Source: Rotaria sordida (taxonomy: Eukaryota; Rotifera; Eurotatoria; Philodinida; Philodinidae). From it: a stretch of DNA of 64,000 nt. Under the pieces are notes generated by a model that saw nothing but the letters and a program-made list of their open reading frames with translations, made no database searches and was not told the DNA's origin. Each line of letters begins with the position of its first letter. Within the stretch, counting starts at the first letter, position 1. The stretch lies in assembly GCA_905250125.1 (NCBI GenBank), contig CAJNOL010000853.1, forward strand, positions 1-64,000. The letters run 5' to 3'. The position numbers were made by a program, and so were the translations under genes. Shown here in pieces: positions 36,897-50,125 of the stretch.

Positions 36897-39800
36897 TCAT
36901 ACACCTTCAAATTCATTTGTATCTTCTAATACTGGTGGTACACGTGGTGTTACCATTTGTGTCAGAAATGGTTGTGTATGAGTATCAACACTGGATTGAC
37001 GACGTACATAGAATGGTGTTGGTTGTGTGAGAACATTTTTATTACCTAGAAAGAAAAACAATAATAAATAATAGATATAAATGAAATATTAGTTTGTTTT
37101 TTTCAACATAGAATATTTTTAGTAAAATCAATTAATTTATACTAATATTCTTATTAGTAAAAATAAAAGAATGAAATATTTTTCTTTGTTATAACAATTA
37201 ATTTTCCCTTTATTTTTCTTGATATTAAAGTCTGTATTTTTATTTATGAATTTGTTATCTTTAATGAATCGTATATTTTCTAGATTAAGACCTTCATGTT
37301 AAGTATATATTCATTTGTGTTGTTTTTCAGACTTTTTTTTCCAGATCAATTAACTTAAATTAAATATTTATAATAATATAAACAAAAAGAGAATATTTTC
37401 TAAATATAACATATTTCTTTTTTATTTACATCATTTTTATTCTCTTTGAAGAAATCAGCATTTTTTGTTTTGATATAGCAATATTCTTATCTTAGAAATA
37501 AAAATTAATCGTTCATTAATATATCGATATCTATTTTTTCTTTTTTGATGAAACAGTTCGTTTTAATAAATTCCTAATAGTATTGACGTCGAAAATATTT
37601 TTTCTTCTTCTATTAATTTAGTTTCATTGTACGTCATGATATAGATGATGAACGACTAATAATAATCATCAGTCTTAATCGATGTTCTGTTAGAATTGCA
37701 TTCAAGGAAGAGCAAAACATCTCTCCAATGATTAATATTTTATTATTTTTCTCATTCTTTCCTCTAGTTTCTACGATGAGAGTGGGTTCTCTTGTTGATT
37801 GCCCTAATTTTTATAGTTATCTATATAGCTCGTTGTTAATATATAGACGAGAGCTGGGGGGGAAAAAAATGAGACGTGTGAATGTATGTAGATCTAATAA
37901 ATGGTTACCAAATAGAAAAGAAATTTTTTTCTGACTATTTTAGCAAATACTTTTAATTCACTAGCATTCATCTTGCAATCGATCTAAATATAGTTTTCTT
38001 GTTGTGTAACTCAAAGATAAAGAAAGACAATAACATCCTATTTTCTTTTTTTTTGCTCTCTTTTTCTAATCAAGCAATAAAGATGTCTTTTCAATGGATT
38101 TGCCCGTTTCATTATTTATACTTCGTTTTATTATGCGATCATATGTGTTTCAATTACTTTTTATTATCGGTTATACATGTTTCAATATTTTTTTTCGATC
38201 TAATACTGCCTTATTTTTTCTTATTATTATGTATTCTAGTCATTCTCATTATAAAGAAATACAAACAATAAAGAAAAATAAAATAAAATAAAATAGCTTA
38301 TCGATTGTGACAAATCTAATTTATTCTCAATACTAGACGTTAATTTTCTATCATATATATGTGCACAACAAAATATATACAGAGGCCGCGCGAGGATGCG
38401 AAGATTGGGGAGGAAGGAATACACTTCCCACTTCCGCAACTCCTAAATATATATTTGTATATTAGTATAATAATACCTGATAGTTGAATAAAAAGAATAC
38501 CCCATCGAACTGACCAAATCCATCCAACAAGTAAAAAAATTGTTGCACCTTGTAAAATAGCTGCAAGAAGATTGTATAAACATGCAACAATATTTTTTTC
38601 ATAACCATGTTTACCACAACAAAATACAGCAAATGCACTAATTAATGTACCTAAAAATAGATTAAAAAATATGAACATATTTATTATTATTATTATTATT
38701 GTTGTTGTTGTTGTTGTTGTTTTTTTTTGCTTTCATCATCATGTGTTATTCTTCTGTCACACGATGTAATTCGATGATACTAACATACGCTTCATTGAAA
38801 ATGTCTACATTTGTTTCTTATTCTCATTTTTCTATTTTCTTTACAACAAAGTTTTAATTCATGATATATGATCATTTGAACTAATATATTATATACAAGA
38901 CTACCAATGAAATTCTAGTAGTTCAGTAAGAAGAGAAAGAAAGTTTTCTTTTTTTTTTTTTGCTATAGGAAAGTAAAGAATTATAAGGACATTTTTGACA
39001 AAGAACTTCCAAGAGATAGAAACAAAGCATAAGTAAATGTGTCTGACCATTTTTTTTTTACAGGATGGACTCATTTGTCATCAAGAAGTGTACACAGTAG
39101 GGTATTGTCGTTCGACTACATGACATATACCATTTGTCTTCACACATGTGTAGCTATCAGTATACACAATTACCTTATACCGGGTGTTTTTTTTTTGTTG
39201 TCTACTTCTTCAATTGATCAACACAATCAGTAATATAACAAGCATTATTATTGTTGCTAAGAATATAACTGCAACAGACGGATTAAGCGTGGTGTGAGCG
39301 GGGGCTACAATAACAATATATACCAAACAATCAAATTCAAGGAAACCTGTTTTCATGTTAGCTAAATCTGTTTAGTAACTATGTTGATATGAATAGCAAT
39401 GTTAGTTAGACATGTATTTATGTTGACAATCAAGATGAGAAAAGAAAATAATGTAGGAAAGAAAATAAAATTCTTAGATTAAACTATAGAAAATATGTTG
39501 AATAATATTGATTATATAATGAATTATTTTCTTTAGTATTATTCTCATAAATATCTTTAAAAAGAAAAAAAAAGAAAAAATTTCATTCTCATTTTTTTTT
39601 CCAATTATTTAAGTGTATTTATAATGTAAATTGACATATTTTGGCTTTTTTATTTTTCATTACATTATGTACATACCTGTTCCAGGTAATATAAGATTGA
39701 GTATAAAACAAAAACAAGCTAAAGGCAATGGCATTTGAGGAACAGCTTGACGAAACATTCCTAGTTTGATTTTAGCTGAATGTGTACCACCTGTATTTAC

Positions 39801-39935
39801 TGATGGACGTTTATTTAATGATGTTGATGCGTGACTACGACGAGTATTGCGATTACTTGTATTAGTAGTTATTTCAGTTGTACGTGAACGATTAGTTTCG
39901 TGAATATCATTCGGAGTTAATGAAACTGCTTCCAT
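36897..39935 (-). CDS. SPEC3/Stum-family membrane protein
   Basis: Three exons: 39677-39935, 38477-38650 and 36897-37046, with ATG at 39933-39935 and TGA at 36897-36899. All junctions keep the frame. The N-terminus is a Ser/Thr/Asn-rich, likely cytosolic tail of about 60 residues. The family core follows: PQMPLPLACFCFILNLILPGTG, then TLISAFAVFCCGK and a second hydrophobic stretch ending in FLLVGWIWSVRWGILFIQLS. The PxMPLPxA...LPGxGTLISxFAVFCCG signature is that of SPEC3/Stum proteins: Stumble is needed for mechanosensation in Drosophila proprioceptors and SPEC3 is found in cilia of sea urchin embryos. The last exon is a polar tail (VLTQPTPFYVRRQSS...). Two introns of over 1 kb contrast with the compact collagen introns. 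Total about 194 residues. Confidence 0.85.
38684..38728. repeat. ATT/GTT trinucleotide microsatellite
   Basis: A run of TTA/ATT triplets changes directly into a run of TTG triplets and then poly-T, inside the first intron of the Stum-like gene. Confidence 0.9.
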
Positions 39936-42900
39936 CTTCGTAAATAAGTTTTTCTCTTTTCCTACTTTTTCTTGTTAATAACCTTATTAATAATCTGAAA
40001 ATGAGTATAAAAAAGAGAATGATAATTCTTTTCTTCTTCTTTTTCTTCTTCTTCATCATCATCATCATCATCATCATCATCTTCTCTTCTTTTTTTTTTT
40101 TTTTTGTTATAATCTACATTAGAAATGATTCGAAGAATCACACATACACACATGCGCACTACACATCACTAGTTTCTTACTGCTTTAGGCTATGTGCATC
40201 TTCTAACATTGACAGAGAATAGGAAAAGAGAGGAAAAGAAAAAAAAAGAGAGCAAGCGATGCTGATGACGACAAGCTGTACGAACTACCGTCTTCACCGT
40301 CTCCTGTCATTCCCTATAACGAACGTCTTTTATTTCTCTCTCTCTCTCTCGTTCTCTCTATCTACTCGTCTTATGTTTGTCTCTTATTTTCTTATTCTTG
40401 AAAAAAAAACTGTTTTCCTCTATTCCTTACTCTTTGGTATGATTTTGGGACAACACACTTCTATCATTTATATTCTGTACAACACCGTTGAGACTGATAT
40501 ATGCCAACAAACAACTACTACTACTACTATCGATTGATATTATTACTTGCGGGAGATATTCTATAACTATCTATTCTAACTATCTGTCTTGTTTGCGCAA
40601 AACATGCATGCGTGCAAATGAGAAAACCAGATCTATAAAGATAATAATCATAGCACTTTCAAGTGTCTATGTAGTATAAATATAAATATGGATAAAATAA
40701 TTCTAAGGATTATTTGATCAATAACATGTTTGTCATGTTAGATAGGATATAAATAAAAAAAATGGTTACGATTGATCAGTCTACTGTTAGATATCACATA
40801 TATCTATTGCTTGATTAACGATAGTACGTGTTTGTTGGATGACAAGAATAATCTCATAAGAGCAGTTAGTTTTTATAAAAAAAAAAAAAGAAGAAAGTAT
40901 TTCAAATAACGAACAAGAATATTGAACTAATGTTACAAAATTATCATTGGATTTAGTGTTTGCTTTCGAACTAGTTTCTCATGACATTTTTCGATGATTA
41001 ACTTAAGTGAAAAATGATTAATAAAAAGAAAAAAATCAATAACTATTACTGCATTGCAAAAATTTAGTATTTATTTTTATATCAGTTCTATTACATGAAA
41101 AGGTTAATTTATAAAAACAACATATGTTATGTAATTTTCAATTAGTATATAGTTTTGTTTAGAATTGTAACATACTATCACTAGAACAAAATGGTTTATT
41201 TGATTATACAAAAAAAAAAAAAAAAATATCATTAACTTGAAACTTTCATTAGTGACAAATTTCTATAAGAAATGATATACAAGATTAATATTATATACAA
41301 CTAATATGAATAATAAATATCGCAAAATTATATCTATGACTTGATAGAAGAAGTACTATGGTAATCATTTTATAAATAAAGATAAAAAAAAAAAGTTTTC
41401 TTTTGAAAATTTTTTATATTATATGTGTGTTTGATGAATTTATTTGAAGAAAAAGTTTCCAGAGATAAACTTAAGTTTCGCCATTATCTTTGGATAATTA
41501 GGTGTTAAATTGTTTTTGTTAATAAATCTTTCAACTAAACGAATAATAATGGAATATCCAATGAATTATTTATTATACTATATAATTACATCGAAATTTC
41601 TTTTCTTATGAATAAATAAATAATGTAATGATCTTATAAAATAAAATGACTATCGATTAAGATTATTAAATTTGAATGATTGAAAGATATAATGATTAGG
41701 TATTTTGTTTTTTGATACAATTATAAAATAAACTTAAATTTTAAATAGAGAAGATTAGATCCTGTTTGTCTTTTCTTTTTTTTTTTTTGAAAACCAGTCA
41801 TTTGTACAAGAATAAAATCTCGAGGATTCTTTGACTTATACACATTTCTTAAATGCTCGTATGAAGAAGAATCTTATACATTGATGATTACTCTTTCTAA
41901 ATGCGCTATAGACCAAGTGTAGATTTTGATCAGGAATTATCTGATAGACTGTATACAATTTATTTTTTTGTACATATGAATATTTAGTAAATAAGAAAAT
42001 TCTATGAAATGAAATTTATCCAAGAGTTAATTGATACAAAAACGCGGTAATCGAATGGATATTTGAGACATTAGAGAAAAAAAATTTGATTAATAGAAAA
42101 ATAGGAAATAGTAAAGGAAGGATATGATTTTATCTACTTATTTAATTAAACATCTGCCAGAAATGATAGAACTTCCAAGAGACTTTGAATTGCATGTGTC
42201 ATGAAAGAGATTAATCATCTCTTTCTTTTTATAATTAGTTTAATTATGTATCTCAAAAGTCCAACTTTGATGATCTTGTTTTTTTTTGTTCCAAACATCT
42301 GGTTATTTTATATTATGCACTTATTAACTTATATAAATAGATTATGTTAGAGATCGAATTTTTATTTAATTTTGATTTCTACTCTCTGAATGATCATATA
42401 TGAGAATTATTAAAATTGATAGAATTTCAATAACTATCTATAATTTCCATGTTAGTCGAGTATCGAAAGTTTATTTCTCTTCAATGAACTATTATTATTT
42501 TAATTTTACAACTATTTGAAGCGCCTATACAAAATATGTTTCATATTGATTGGATGTCTGAAATAATAGCGGAGCCAGGGAATGGCGGAAGGAAACTTAG
42601 CCCCCTGGGAATCAACAGGATGTAATTCCAGGCACCACTATGAAGTGACATGTGATAAAATGATAATAAATTTATTTGAATGTAAATGCCGAGTCACCGA
42701 TGTATTTTTTATTAAATGATGAACAAGAATAAGGCAAATTGATGAAGAAGCGGTTGACTGAAGGTCAGAAGTGTTCCGAGCTGGAGGGAATTTCGTCTTT
42801 CTCTAGCGAAACTAAACGATATCCTTCGTTTTTTTTGTTCATCAATACCTGCAATAGGATGGCCGATCTCTCCTCAATCCTGATGACCTCAGAGCACCTC

Positions 42901-43578
42901 CTATTGAAGGTAGCAGTCTAGAATAAGTTTAATAGCGAAGTAAGGATGTGTATAAGGAAAAGTGAACTATAACTAACGAGAAAATGATTATTAAGAATTA
43001 AAATAAAATGAGTATAAGAAAAAGTAGAGAAAACAAAATAATTACAAACATGAATAAATGTATATGTCGTGCCAAAGTTACAACTTCGACACAAAATTTT
43101 GTCGAAATTATTTCAGATCAACTAATCACTAAATAATTATTCAATAATTGATGATATCATAATAAAAAAATTTATATTCATAGTTAATTTTGCATTATAA
43201 TAACGTAAAATATAATTTTTTAAAAGTAAGTAAATTATTGAAAGATTATTCAAGAACATTAAAAATTACACTTCGTTGATATTTTATATAATTATTGTTC
43301 AATTCATACTACTTAGGGGGATTCAAAAGTAGTGGCGCCATTACCAAATTTCTTTATAGAAAGGTTGAAAAAATTTTCTTTCTTTATGAAAAGATAGAGC
43401 GTCTTTCGCTCTATTTTTCTATGCTATTTGATCACTATTCAAGCGATATGATAATAATAAAATTTCGGTAAAAACTGTTTTTTTGTTGAAAACTAGCTGG
43501 TGGCATTTGGATCATGATAGGTGTAGCATAAAAGAATGGTGCACTTTTGCTTTTCATTTTATTATCATTTGATAGGCT
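39936..43578. other. Gene-poor region upstream of the Stum-like gene
   Basis: Starts with pyrimidine-rich tracts (TTC, CAT and TC repeats at 40030-40100 and 40337-40350) that may include the Stum-like promoter, then AT-rich DNA. A less AT-rich island at about 42570-42925 is listed separately. A small hairpin (ATAGAGCG/CGCTCTAT) lies near 43393-43414. No gene is seen. Confidence 0.5.
42570..42925. other. Less AT-rich island of unknown nature
   Basis: Base composition rises above the surroundings, and segments such as GCGGAGCCAGGGAATGGCGG and GATGGCCGATCTCTCCTC look foreign to the flanking DNA. A 60-codon open stretch (42739-42921) is not convincing as a gene. It could be a solo LTR or other transposon fragment; no terminal repeats or target duplication were found. 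Confidence 0.3.
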
Positions 43579-43678
43579 NNNNNNNNNNNNNNNNNNNNNN
43601 NNNNNNNNNNNNNNNNNNNNNNNNNNNNNNNNNNNNNNNNNNNNNNNNNNNNNNNNNNNNNNNNNNNNNNNNNNNNNN
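43579..43678. other. Assembly gap (100 N)
   Basis: Exactly 100 N, the conventional size for a scaffold gap of unknown length. Linkage across this point is only as good as the scaffolding. Confidence 0.98.
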
Positions 43679-44227
43679 ATTATCAAAATTATATTCACTT
43701 TTCAAACTTTTATTTCATATGGCAAAATATACTATTATTTTAATTTCATCAAGTAACAAGAACAAAAAAAGTCATCTAAAATTTCGCAAAAAAAACAAGT
43801 GAATCAAGAGATTCAGGATTCAGTTGTTGTCGTCGTGCTTCTAGAATTTTTCCTTTTTGCAGCACTCATGTTGACAATATGTAAAATGAAAAAAATCGTC
43901 ATGCTTGAATTCTTAGGATCTTGAACATATAATTAATAAAACAATATTGTGTGTCAGTTATAAATAAACTTTTGTAACCCTAAATAAAAAAAACGTAAAT
44001 CAATATTGTAAATCATTCATTTTTAAGTCTTACAATCTTGAACATATAAATTAAAAAATATAAAATCATTTAATAGTTGCAAGTGAATTATTTCGATGTT
44101 CAGTTTAAGAAGAAAAACGAAAAAAAATACGTTCTTCGCTGACATAGTTTATTGTCAGTATATAACGCATCGATGAGTCATGGTCGAATCGTTTATAATA
44201 CGTTTAACTTTTTAACGAATAGCGATC

Positions 44228-44421
44228 CTAGAGTGTAAAATATTTTTACTTGTTAAGATATCATCGACTACCGGTCGGGTACCGGGTATGCTCAAATCCT
44301 GCACCCGACCCGGCATTTTTTTTTATACCCGGCACTCGAACCGACCCGGCAAATTTGTACCCGGACCACAGTTCCGGGTCCGGTCGGGTGCCGGGTATCC
44401 GGCCCCGTTGCAGGACTCTAG
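44228..44421. mobile_element. GC-rich CCGGGT-repeat insertion
   Basis: In strongly AT-rich surroundings, 44265-44412 is dominated by degenerate copies of CCGGGTA and GACCCGGC in both orientations (GGTCGGGTACCGGGTATG, CACCCGACCCGGC, GGTCCGGTCGGGTGCCGGG). The outer edges CTAGAGT (44228) and ACTCTAG (44415) are inverted. The repeats would fold into a strong secondary structure. Composition and edges suggest a short non-autonomous transposon or a terminal fragment of one. Confidence 0.55.
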
Positions 44422-44429
44422 TCAGAAGA

Positions 44430-45095
44430 ATCTTTGAATATTCTATGGGCTTTTAGCATTTGCTTACAAAATACTTCTAAATATTCAATCTATTAACTTA
44501 GCTCAAATTTCGTCCCCAAATAGGCGATGTATTGACTAGAAAAATTCTAAGAGGATATGGGCGAAGATTGTGATTTGCCTGAGATATTGGCATTTTACTG
44601 TGATTACCCTGGAGCACTTCACTTGTTCCGGTAAAATCAAAATTTTGACTTCTGACCTGAAACGTTGTCCACATCAAAGCATCAATCGGACTAGCTTGGC
44701 TACAAAGTTTTAGTAATTTTGGACAAATTATCTTCGAGATACTAGTATGTTCGCAGAAGGACGTTTTTCTACATAGATTGTATTATGCATGGATATTGTG
44801 AAAAAGTAATATTTCAGAGATGATTTGTTCAAAAACTCTGAAACTTTGTAGACAAACTAGTCTGATTGATGTCTTGATGTGGATGCAGTTTCAAGTTAAA
44901 AGTCGAAAATTTAATTTTACCGAAAAAGTGAAGTGGCCCAGGATAATTACAGTAAAATGTCAATATCTCAGCCAAATCGGAACTTGAGCTCATATTCTCT
45001 TAGGATTTTTTCTAGTTTATACATCGCCTACTTATGGATGAAATTTGAACTCAAAAGCTTTATAGTGCCTAGGAAAGTTTCTTTATAAGATAATT
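44430..45095. mobile_element. Foldback element, family A copy 2
   Basis: Inverted arms of about 290 bases around a centre near 44780. AGCTCAAATTTCGTCCC, GGCGATGTATTGACTAG and GGCATTTTACTGTGATTA on the left pair with inverted GATGAAATTTGAACTC, TTTATACATCGCC and TAATTACAGTAAAATG on the right. It shares TCTGAAACTTTGTAGACAA, ATCTCAGCCAAA and other blocks with the element at 18621-19191, so both belong to one family. This copy carries an extra ACAGTAAAATG/CCCAGGATAATT segment in both arms. Confidence 0.75.
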
Positions 45096-48000
45096 CTTAG
45101 CAAGATACTTGAAAAGGTATCCTGTTGACAATTGATATAGTAGATTTGCTGGGAAGAGAACATAGGTGATATCATCATCGTACTACCTGTGAAAGTTCTT
45201 CTGGCTCCCCTGCTACTCTAAACATGCTGTTCTTGATGTTAAAAGGTCAACTTTTGTCAAGGTTTATCCTTCTAGATAGTTAATTTATTTAGAATATCTT
45301 ATGAGAAGATCGGCCTGAAAACAAAACAACATTCTCTTTTTTGTGGTTTTTATATTTTTTTCTCTCGAGAGAACAAAGATTTGTTTTTCAATGATCTTTG
45401 CTTTTCTTTTAGAATTATCTATAAAAGAAGTTTCAATGATGTTACAAATTCTAATAGAGAATCGATATTGGAAGAACCAATATTAACATTAGTAAAAGAT
45501 TTTCTTCCAATATGTGATGAAGATTAAAAATATTTTCAAAGATTTGATTACGTATGAGAACTCGAATTTTTCAATTTCACTTATTCGACAGCAGAATCCA
45601 TACCATGAAATAAAAGCAAATCGAATCGAAACAGAAACCTTTAGAACTAAAAATTCGTTTTAATGATAGTTTCTCTAGTGAATTCAGATTGCATGTGTTA
45701 TATTTTAGTAGATCCTGCTACTATGTCATAGGAACTTTCTTTGTAGTTGAAAGTACTTATCAAGCAAGTGATTACTTGATTTTCAAGTGTTCCTACATGT
45801 TCAGGTTACTCATCATCTATAAAGCAAACTATCAGCATAACATCCGAATTAATCAAACACTCATTATGAGTGCTCAGAATTTTGACGAGAACACTCGACT
45901 AAGTTAGCTTGATGTAGCCTGTGTAGATCGATGCCAGATTTGAATTTTTATTGATAACCTCTGATGAAGCAATGACCTTTTAGATATTACAATCCATGTC
46001 ATTCAAACCACTTGAAAACCGACGGTTCTTCAGCTAAATTTTCTTTCGTGTCACAAAGGATCAATTTTTTTTTACTCTTACGAAATTGACAAATTTTGGT
46101 CGAAATCACATCCTCTCTATCTCTATATTATCGATGTACCGAACCCCCCTGCACCAGCCATATCATTCATATTCGTATAGTTTTCGAATTTGAGTTTTTA
46201 TTAAAGATGGCGCCATCTAACAGAATTTACTGTTACATGATTAAATCGTCTTTTTAAAGTTGGAATCAACTTTTTCAAGACTAAAAATATTAATTTAGTA
46301 ATAAAATAATATAAAAAGAAGCGATAAATGAAGGAAAACCGAATCCAACCGTCGGTTTTAATTTTAAAAAAAATCGACGACATGGGAATCATTAATGGAC
46401 AAATGAAATAATGATTAGAGGAACTCTTCCCTTCCTTGTCGAAGTTTCTGAAGAACAGCTCATCAGAAATATTTGAAACTTTCAATATAGATAAATCTCG
46501 ATGAGTAGAACAAAAGTTGTCATAGACTCTAACCTTCTAGAAAATATCAAGGTCACGCAGGCTAAAAACCGCCTTGCTTTTTGAGCAACAACATACTCGA
46601 TAGAGCTGGAATTTTTTTTACAGATACAAAACACTGTTTTGGATGTCTACTTCTTTTTATCTCCTTGGATTCGCATAAAAAGATCAAAATACTGAGCGTA
46701 TCTTCAAAAATACATGTTTTTTTTTTTACGTAAAATTTGCCACAAAACAAAAACAGCAAGCACTCCAAGCAATGTTCAGTACCTACAAAAAAAAAGTTTC
46801 AGCTCGATCGAACGTACTATATCGGAGAAACGGGGGCCATTCTGAACATTTATATAAAAATTGATTTCAAATTTTCATATATATATATATATAGCATTTG
46901 ACAGAGAACACTTCGAATCTATATTAACGATGAAAAACCAAAAATTGAAAAAAAAATTTGATTTTAACATTCGAAAATGGAAAGGTCTCCTTATACCAGT
47001 TATGGATAGTTTGGGTGGATCAGTAGTAGAAAAACACCCATATCCTCATCATCTTCATCGACACGAAAGATTTGATGAACACTATGTATGCTAATTTCTA
47101 TTGCTACGTAATAATTAAATAAAAGAGAAAAAAAAAGTTGTTCTGATTTATTCGATAGAAATATAAACAAGATAATCTAATGAAATTCATAATAAATGAT
47201 TTACATAAATAATATGAAGAAACGATAGAATATAATTTTTGGTGCATTTATTTCAGATGAGATTTATTGTTTTTGTTCAAACTATAAGAAAGAAGACAAC
47301 ATAAGTAATTATAATTTTATGTGAAATACTGTTTGATTATTTGAAAACAAAAAAAAAAACAACTTTTACAAAAGTTCAATGCTTTATTTTTCTAAAAGAA
47401 ATGATCAATGAATATTTATTCATATTGGACAAAAAAGAAAAATCTTATTTCGATATTCGTGCATCTATTTATTTCAGATTCTGACTTATCAATGACATGA
47501 CAAACGACCCGTCAATAGTTGAGTTTTCATCGATTAATTAAGACATAAAATTAATATAAGATCGTTTAGTTTAACAAGCAAATAAAATGTATGTATACGT
47601 GTGAAATCTTATGATTTTAATAATTTGGTAGTACTTACTTACCATCAACGCCAAGAAAATCATCTTTACAGAACGGATAAGTGTTCAATTAATTATATTG
47701 CATTTGTATGTCGAGTTTTTATTACTATTTGTTTCATTTTTTTTATTATTGTGCAATATCGATTGTAAAATCGTCAAAAAAAACCGAGAAGCAATTTCAT
47801 CTCTATGGTATTTCATTATCGATACATCAATAAATCTCAATCGTTTTGACGTTGTTATAAAAACAATTTTTGCTAGTCGTATGATGTTTTGATAGTATAC
47901 AATATGTTAAAGTAACAAATTATATTCATGATCTCAATTCTGAAGAAACTATTTCAATAAAATTCAAATCAAAGAATTTTTTTTTAATGTCTATGTGAAC

Positions 48001-49449
48001 ATATTTAAATAAAATTATTATCTCGTATTTCTTAAATTTGTCCTTTATGTCAAGCTCAAGTATCAGAAGACTCATCTATCTGAAGGCTCAAGTATCGGAA
48101 AGACTCGTCTATCAGTATACCTTATCTATTAGATATATCACACTATTCGTTCATTCCTAAAACGAAAATTACAGTTGTAATCATACTCAAGATATAATAC
48201 GTTTTATTTTCTAGCAAGCGAATATGTCATAAATGCAAGAAAAAAACTTAATACATATTTCATAGGCATCAAAGAATTTTCCTAGATTATATTTATTTAC
48301 CTTTTGCATGACGAAAATATGCTATTGAAAATATAAATATAAATTTATCATTGATTAATAACATCCAAAATTAGACTATAGTTATACAAATGACTATTAA
48401 AACCTATAAATTGAACTATAAATAATTTATACATAGTAAATTTTGCTTTCGGTTTTTGCGCACATAATAAGACATTTGTTTTTTATCAATTGTCCTATAG
48501 TAATCTAATATATAGAATATTTCCACAAGGAATAAAATCAATTTAATTAAAAATATGATCATATAGTTAAATAAGAAACAAGTGAAGAGAAAATTTTATG
48601 ATTTCATGCACAAAATTATTTGCCAAATGACCGATTTCCAGATGTCATATAAGTTTTATTTTGCATAGCATGTATAAACTAACTAACTTATTTCTTGCTT
48701 AATGATTTTGACCTTCGACAAGAGAAAAAAAAATCACGTCAATTAGATTTATGACATTTTTTTTCATTAGGTCTTATTAACATAATTAAACAATGTCAAT
48801 CTAAAATTAATATAAATATTCGATTAATCGAAATTTTTTGATAAAGATTTTGACACATTCTCTAAGGATATAATAAAAACCTTGACAAATAAAACTTATC
48901 TTTCGTCAATAAGACTGTAAACATATTTCGATATTGTCTACAATATTTATATCCTAAAGTAAATAAGAAATATTCTATTCAATTAAATAATAATTACAAC
49001 ATATATAAAAAATCAAAGATATAAAATAAATCTACCATGAAAATAATATAGTTTGTTTTTCTTTCTGTTTTGTTTTGTTTTATTTCTATGATTATTATTA
49101 TTATTTATATTTAGTACTTCTTCATTTTTATATTTAAGTTTCTTATTAAAATTAAGAATAATATTAAGATATTTAAATCTTTTTGGAAATTTTCATTGAA
49201 TTAATACAAAAAAACATATATATATATATATATATATGTATATATTTATATTTAAAAAGAGATTTCAATTTTAAATATTAAGATATCTTTAGACAAAATG
49301 CAAAGCAGCAAAGAAAAAAAAACCGATATAAGACTCTTCAAATAGCAAATACACGTATGTCATTAGATAATAAGACTACATATGTTGATCTTAAATATAA
49401 AAAGAAAATCCACACATGCATGAAATATAGATAACAAGGCATGAAAATT

Positions 49450-50125
49450 CTAGAAAAATATCCTTTTTAATTTAATAAATATAAATAATTGAAATGTAAT
49501 AATAAAATATAATGAATTTTTTTCAATTGAACCTTGATTACACATTTCTTTTGCACACATACAAAATCTTCCAATACTAAAATTTGTACTAGTTGCATGT
49601 CGATAACAAACATCTATTTTTGATAAACGATAAAGAAAATAATCATTTAAACAACCACGTCGTATAAATGTATCATTTGTTGATGTACCATCAAAATGAA
49701 AAAATTTCACACAATAATCAGCACATTCAACTGTTCGATTAGCATGATGCATTTTAAATGGATCACCACAATAATCATCCACACGTGAATCGCATTGATA
49801 ACAAACAAATTTTGCCACACTACATGTTTCTTTTGCAACAACGATAAGTAATGTACGTAATTGATGGATTAATATAGATAGATAAACACTAGACAGCTGT
49901 TTTAATAGAAAAAAAACCCAAATAGATTACATATAAATATATCCTCGAGATCACAATAAATGAAATACAATCTGATTGTCAATTACATCTTCTTACATTG
50001 AAAATTAGCATTCACTGTATGAAAATGTAATATTTAAAATGAAGTATTTCATCTGTTTTGATTATAAGAGTTTATATATATATATATTTAGCATAGATCA
50101 CATAATTGATACTTACAATCTTCAT
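49450..50125 (-). CDS. Secreted Ly6/Quiver (Sleepless)-like protein
   Basis: Two exons. A tiny first exon (50117-50125, ATG AAG ATT, donor GTAAGT) joins a second (49450-49896, acceptor AAACAG) to give MKILSSVYLSILIHQLRTLLIVVA, a signal peptide. The mature part has ten or more cysteines in a three-finger pattern: FVCYQCDS, DYCGDPF, ECADYCVKFF, RRGCL, DVCYR, FCMCAKEMCNQG. CYQC...CGDPF and the terminal C-N pair are typical of Quiver/Sleepless proteins, GPI-anchored modulators of potassium channels and nicotinic receptors in flies. A hydrophobic tail (SLYFIITFQLFIFI) follows and fits a GPI signal, although it ends with basic residues (KLKRIFF). About 150 residues. The choice of start in the micro-exon rests on splice sites only. 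Confidence 0.7.

Larger units (their letters stand above)
43679..49449. other. Gene-poor region downstream of the gap
   Basis: Holds the CCGGGT-rich island and a foldback element (separate entries). At 46480-47094 there is sequence of transposon-relic character ending in an open stretch (HHLHRHERFDEHYVC) that partly resembles a minus-strand open stretch near 52392-52450 (RFDEHHFDKHYVLC). The 47.1-49.4 kb part is AT-rich with an AT microsatellite at about 49217-49240. No gene is supported. Confidence 0.5.

Noticed and set aside
39962-40222. Asp/Glu-rich and Ile/Phe-rich open frames
   Set aside because: Artefacts of TTC/CAT and poly-pyrimidine repeats upstream of the Stum-like gene.
43435-43802. 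Open frames spanning the run of N
   Set aside because: The frames are produced by translating N as an unknown residue and have no coding support.
48050-48115. CRISPR-like short repeats (AAGACTCATCTATC / AAGACTCGTCTATC)
   Set aside because: Only two imperfect copies, in a eukaryotic genome; a local duplication.
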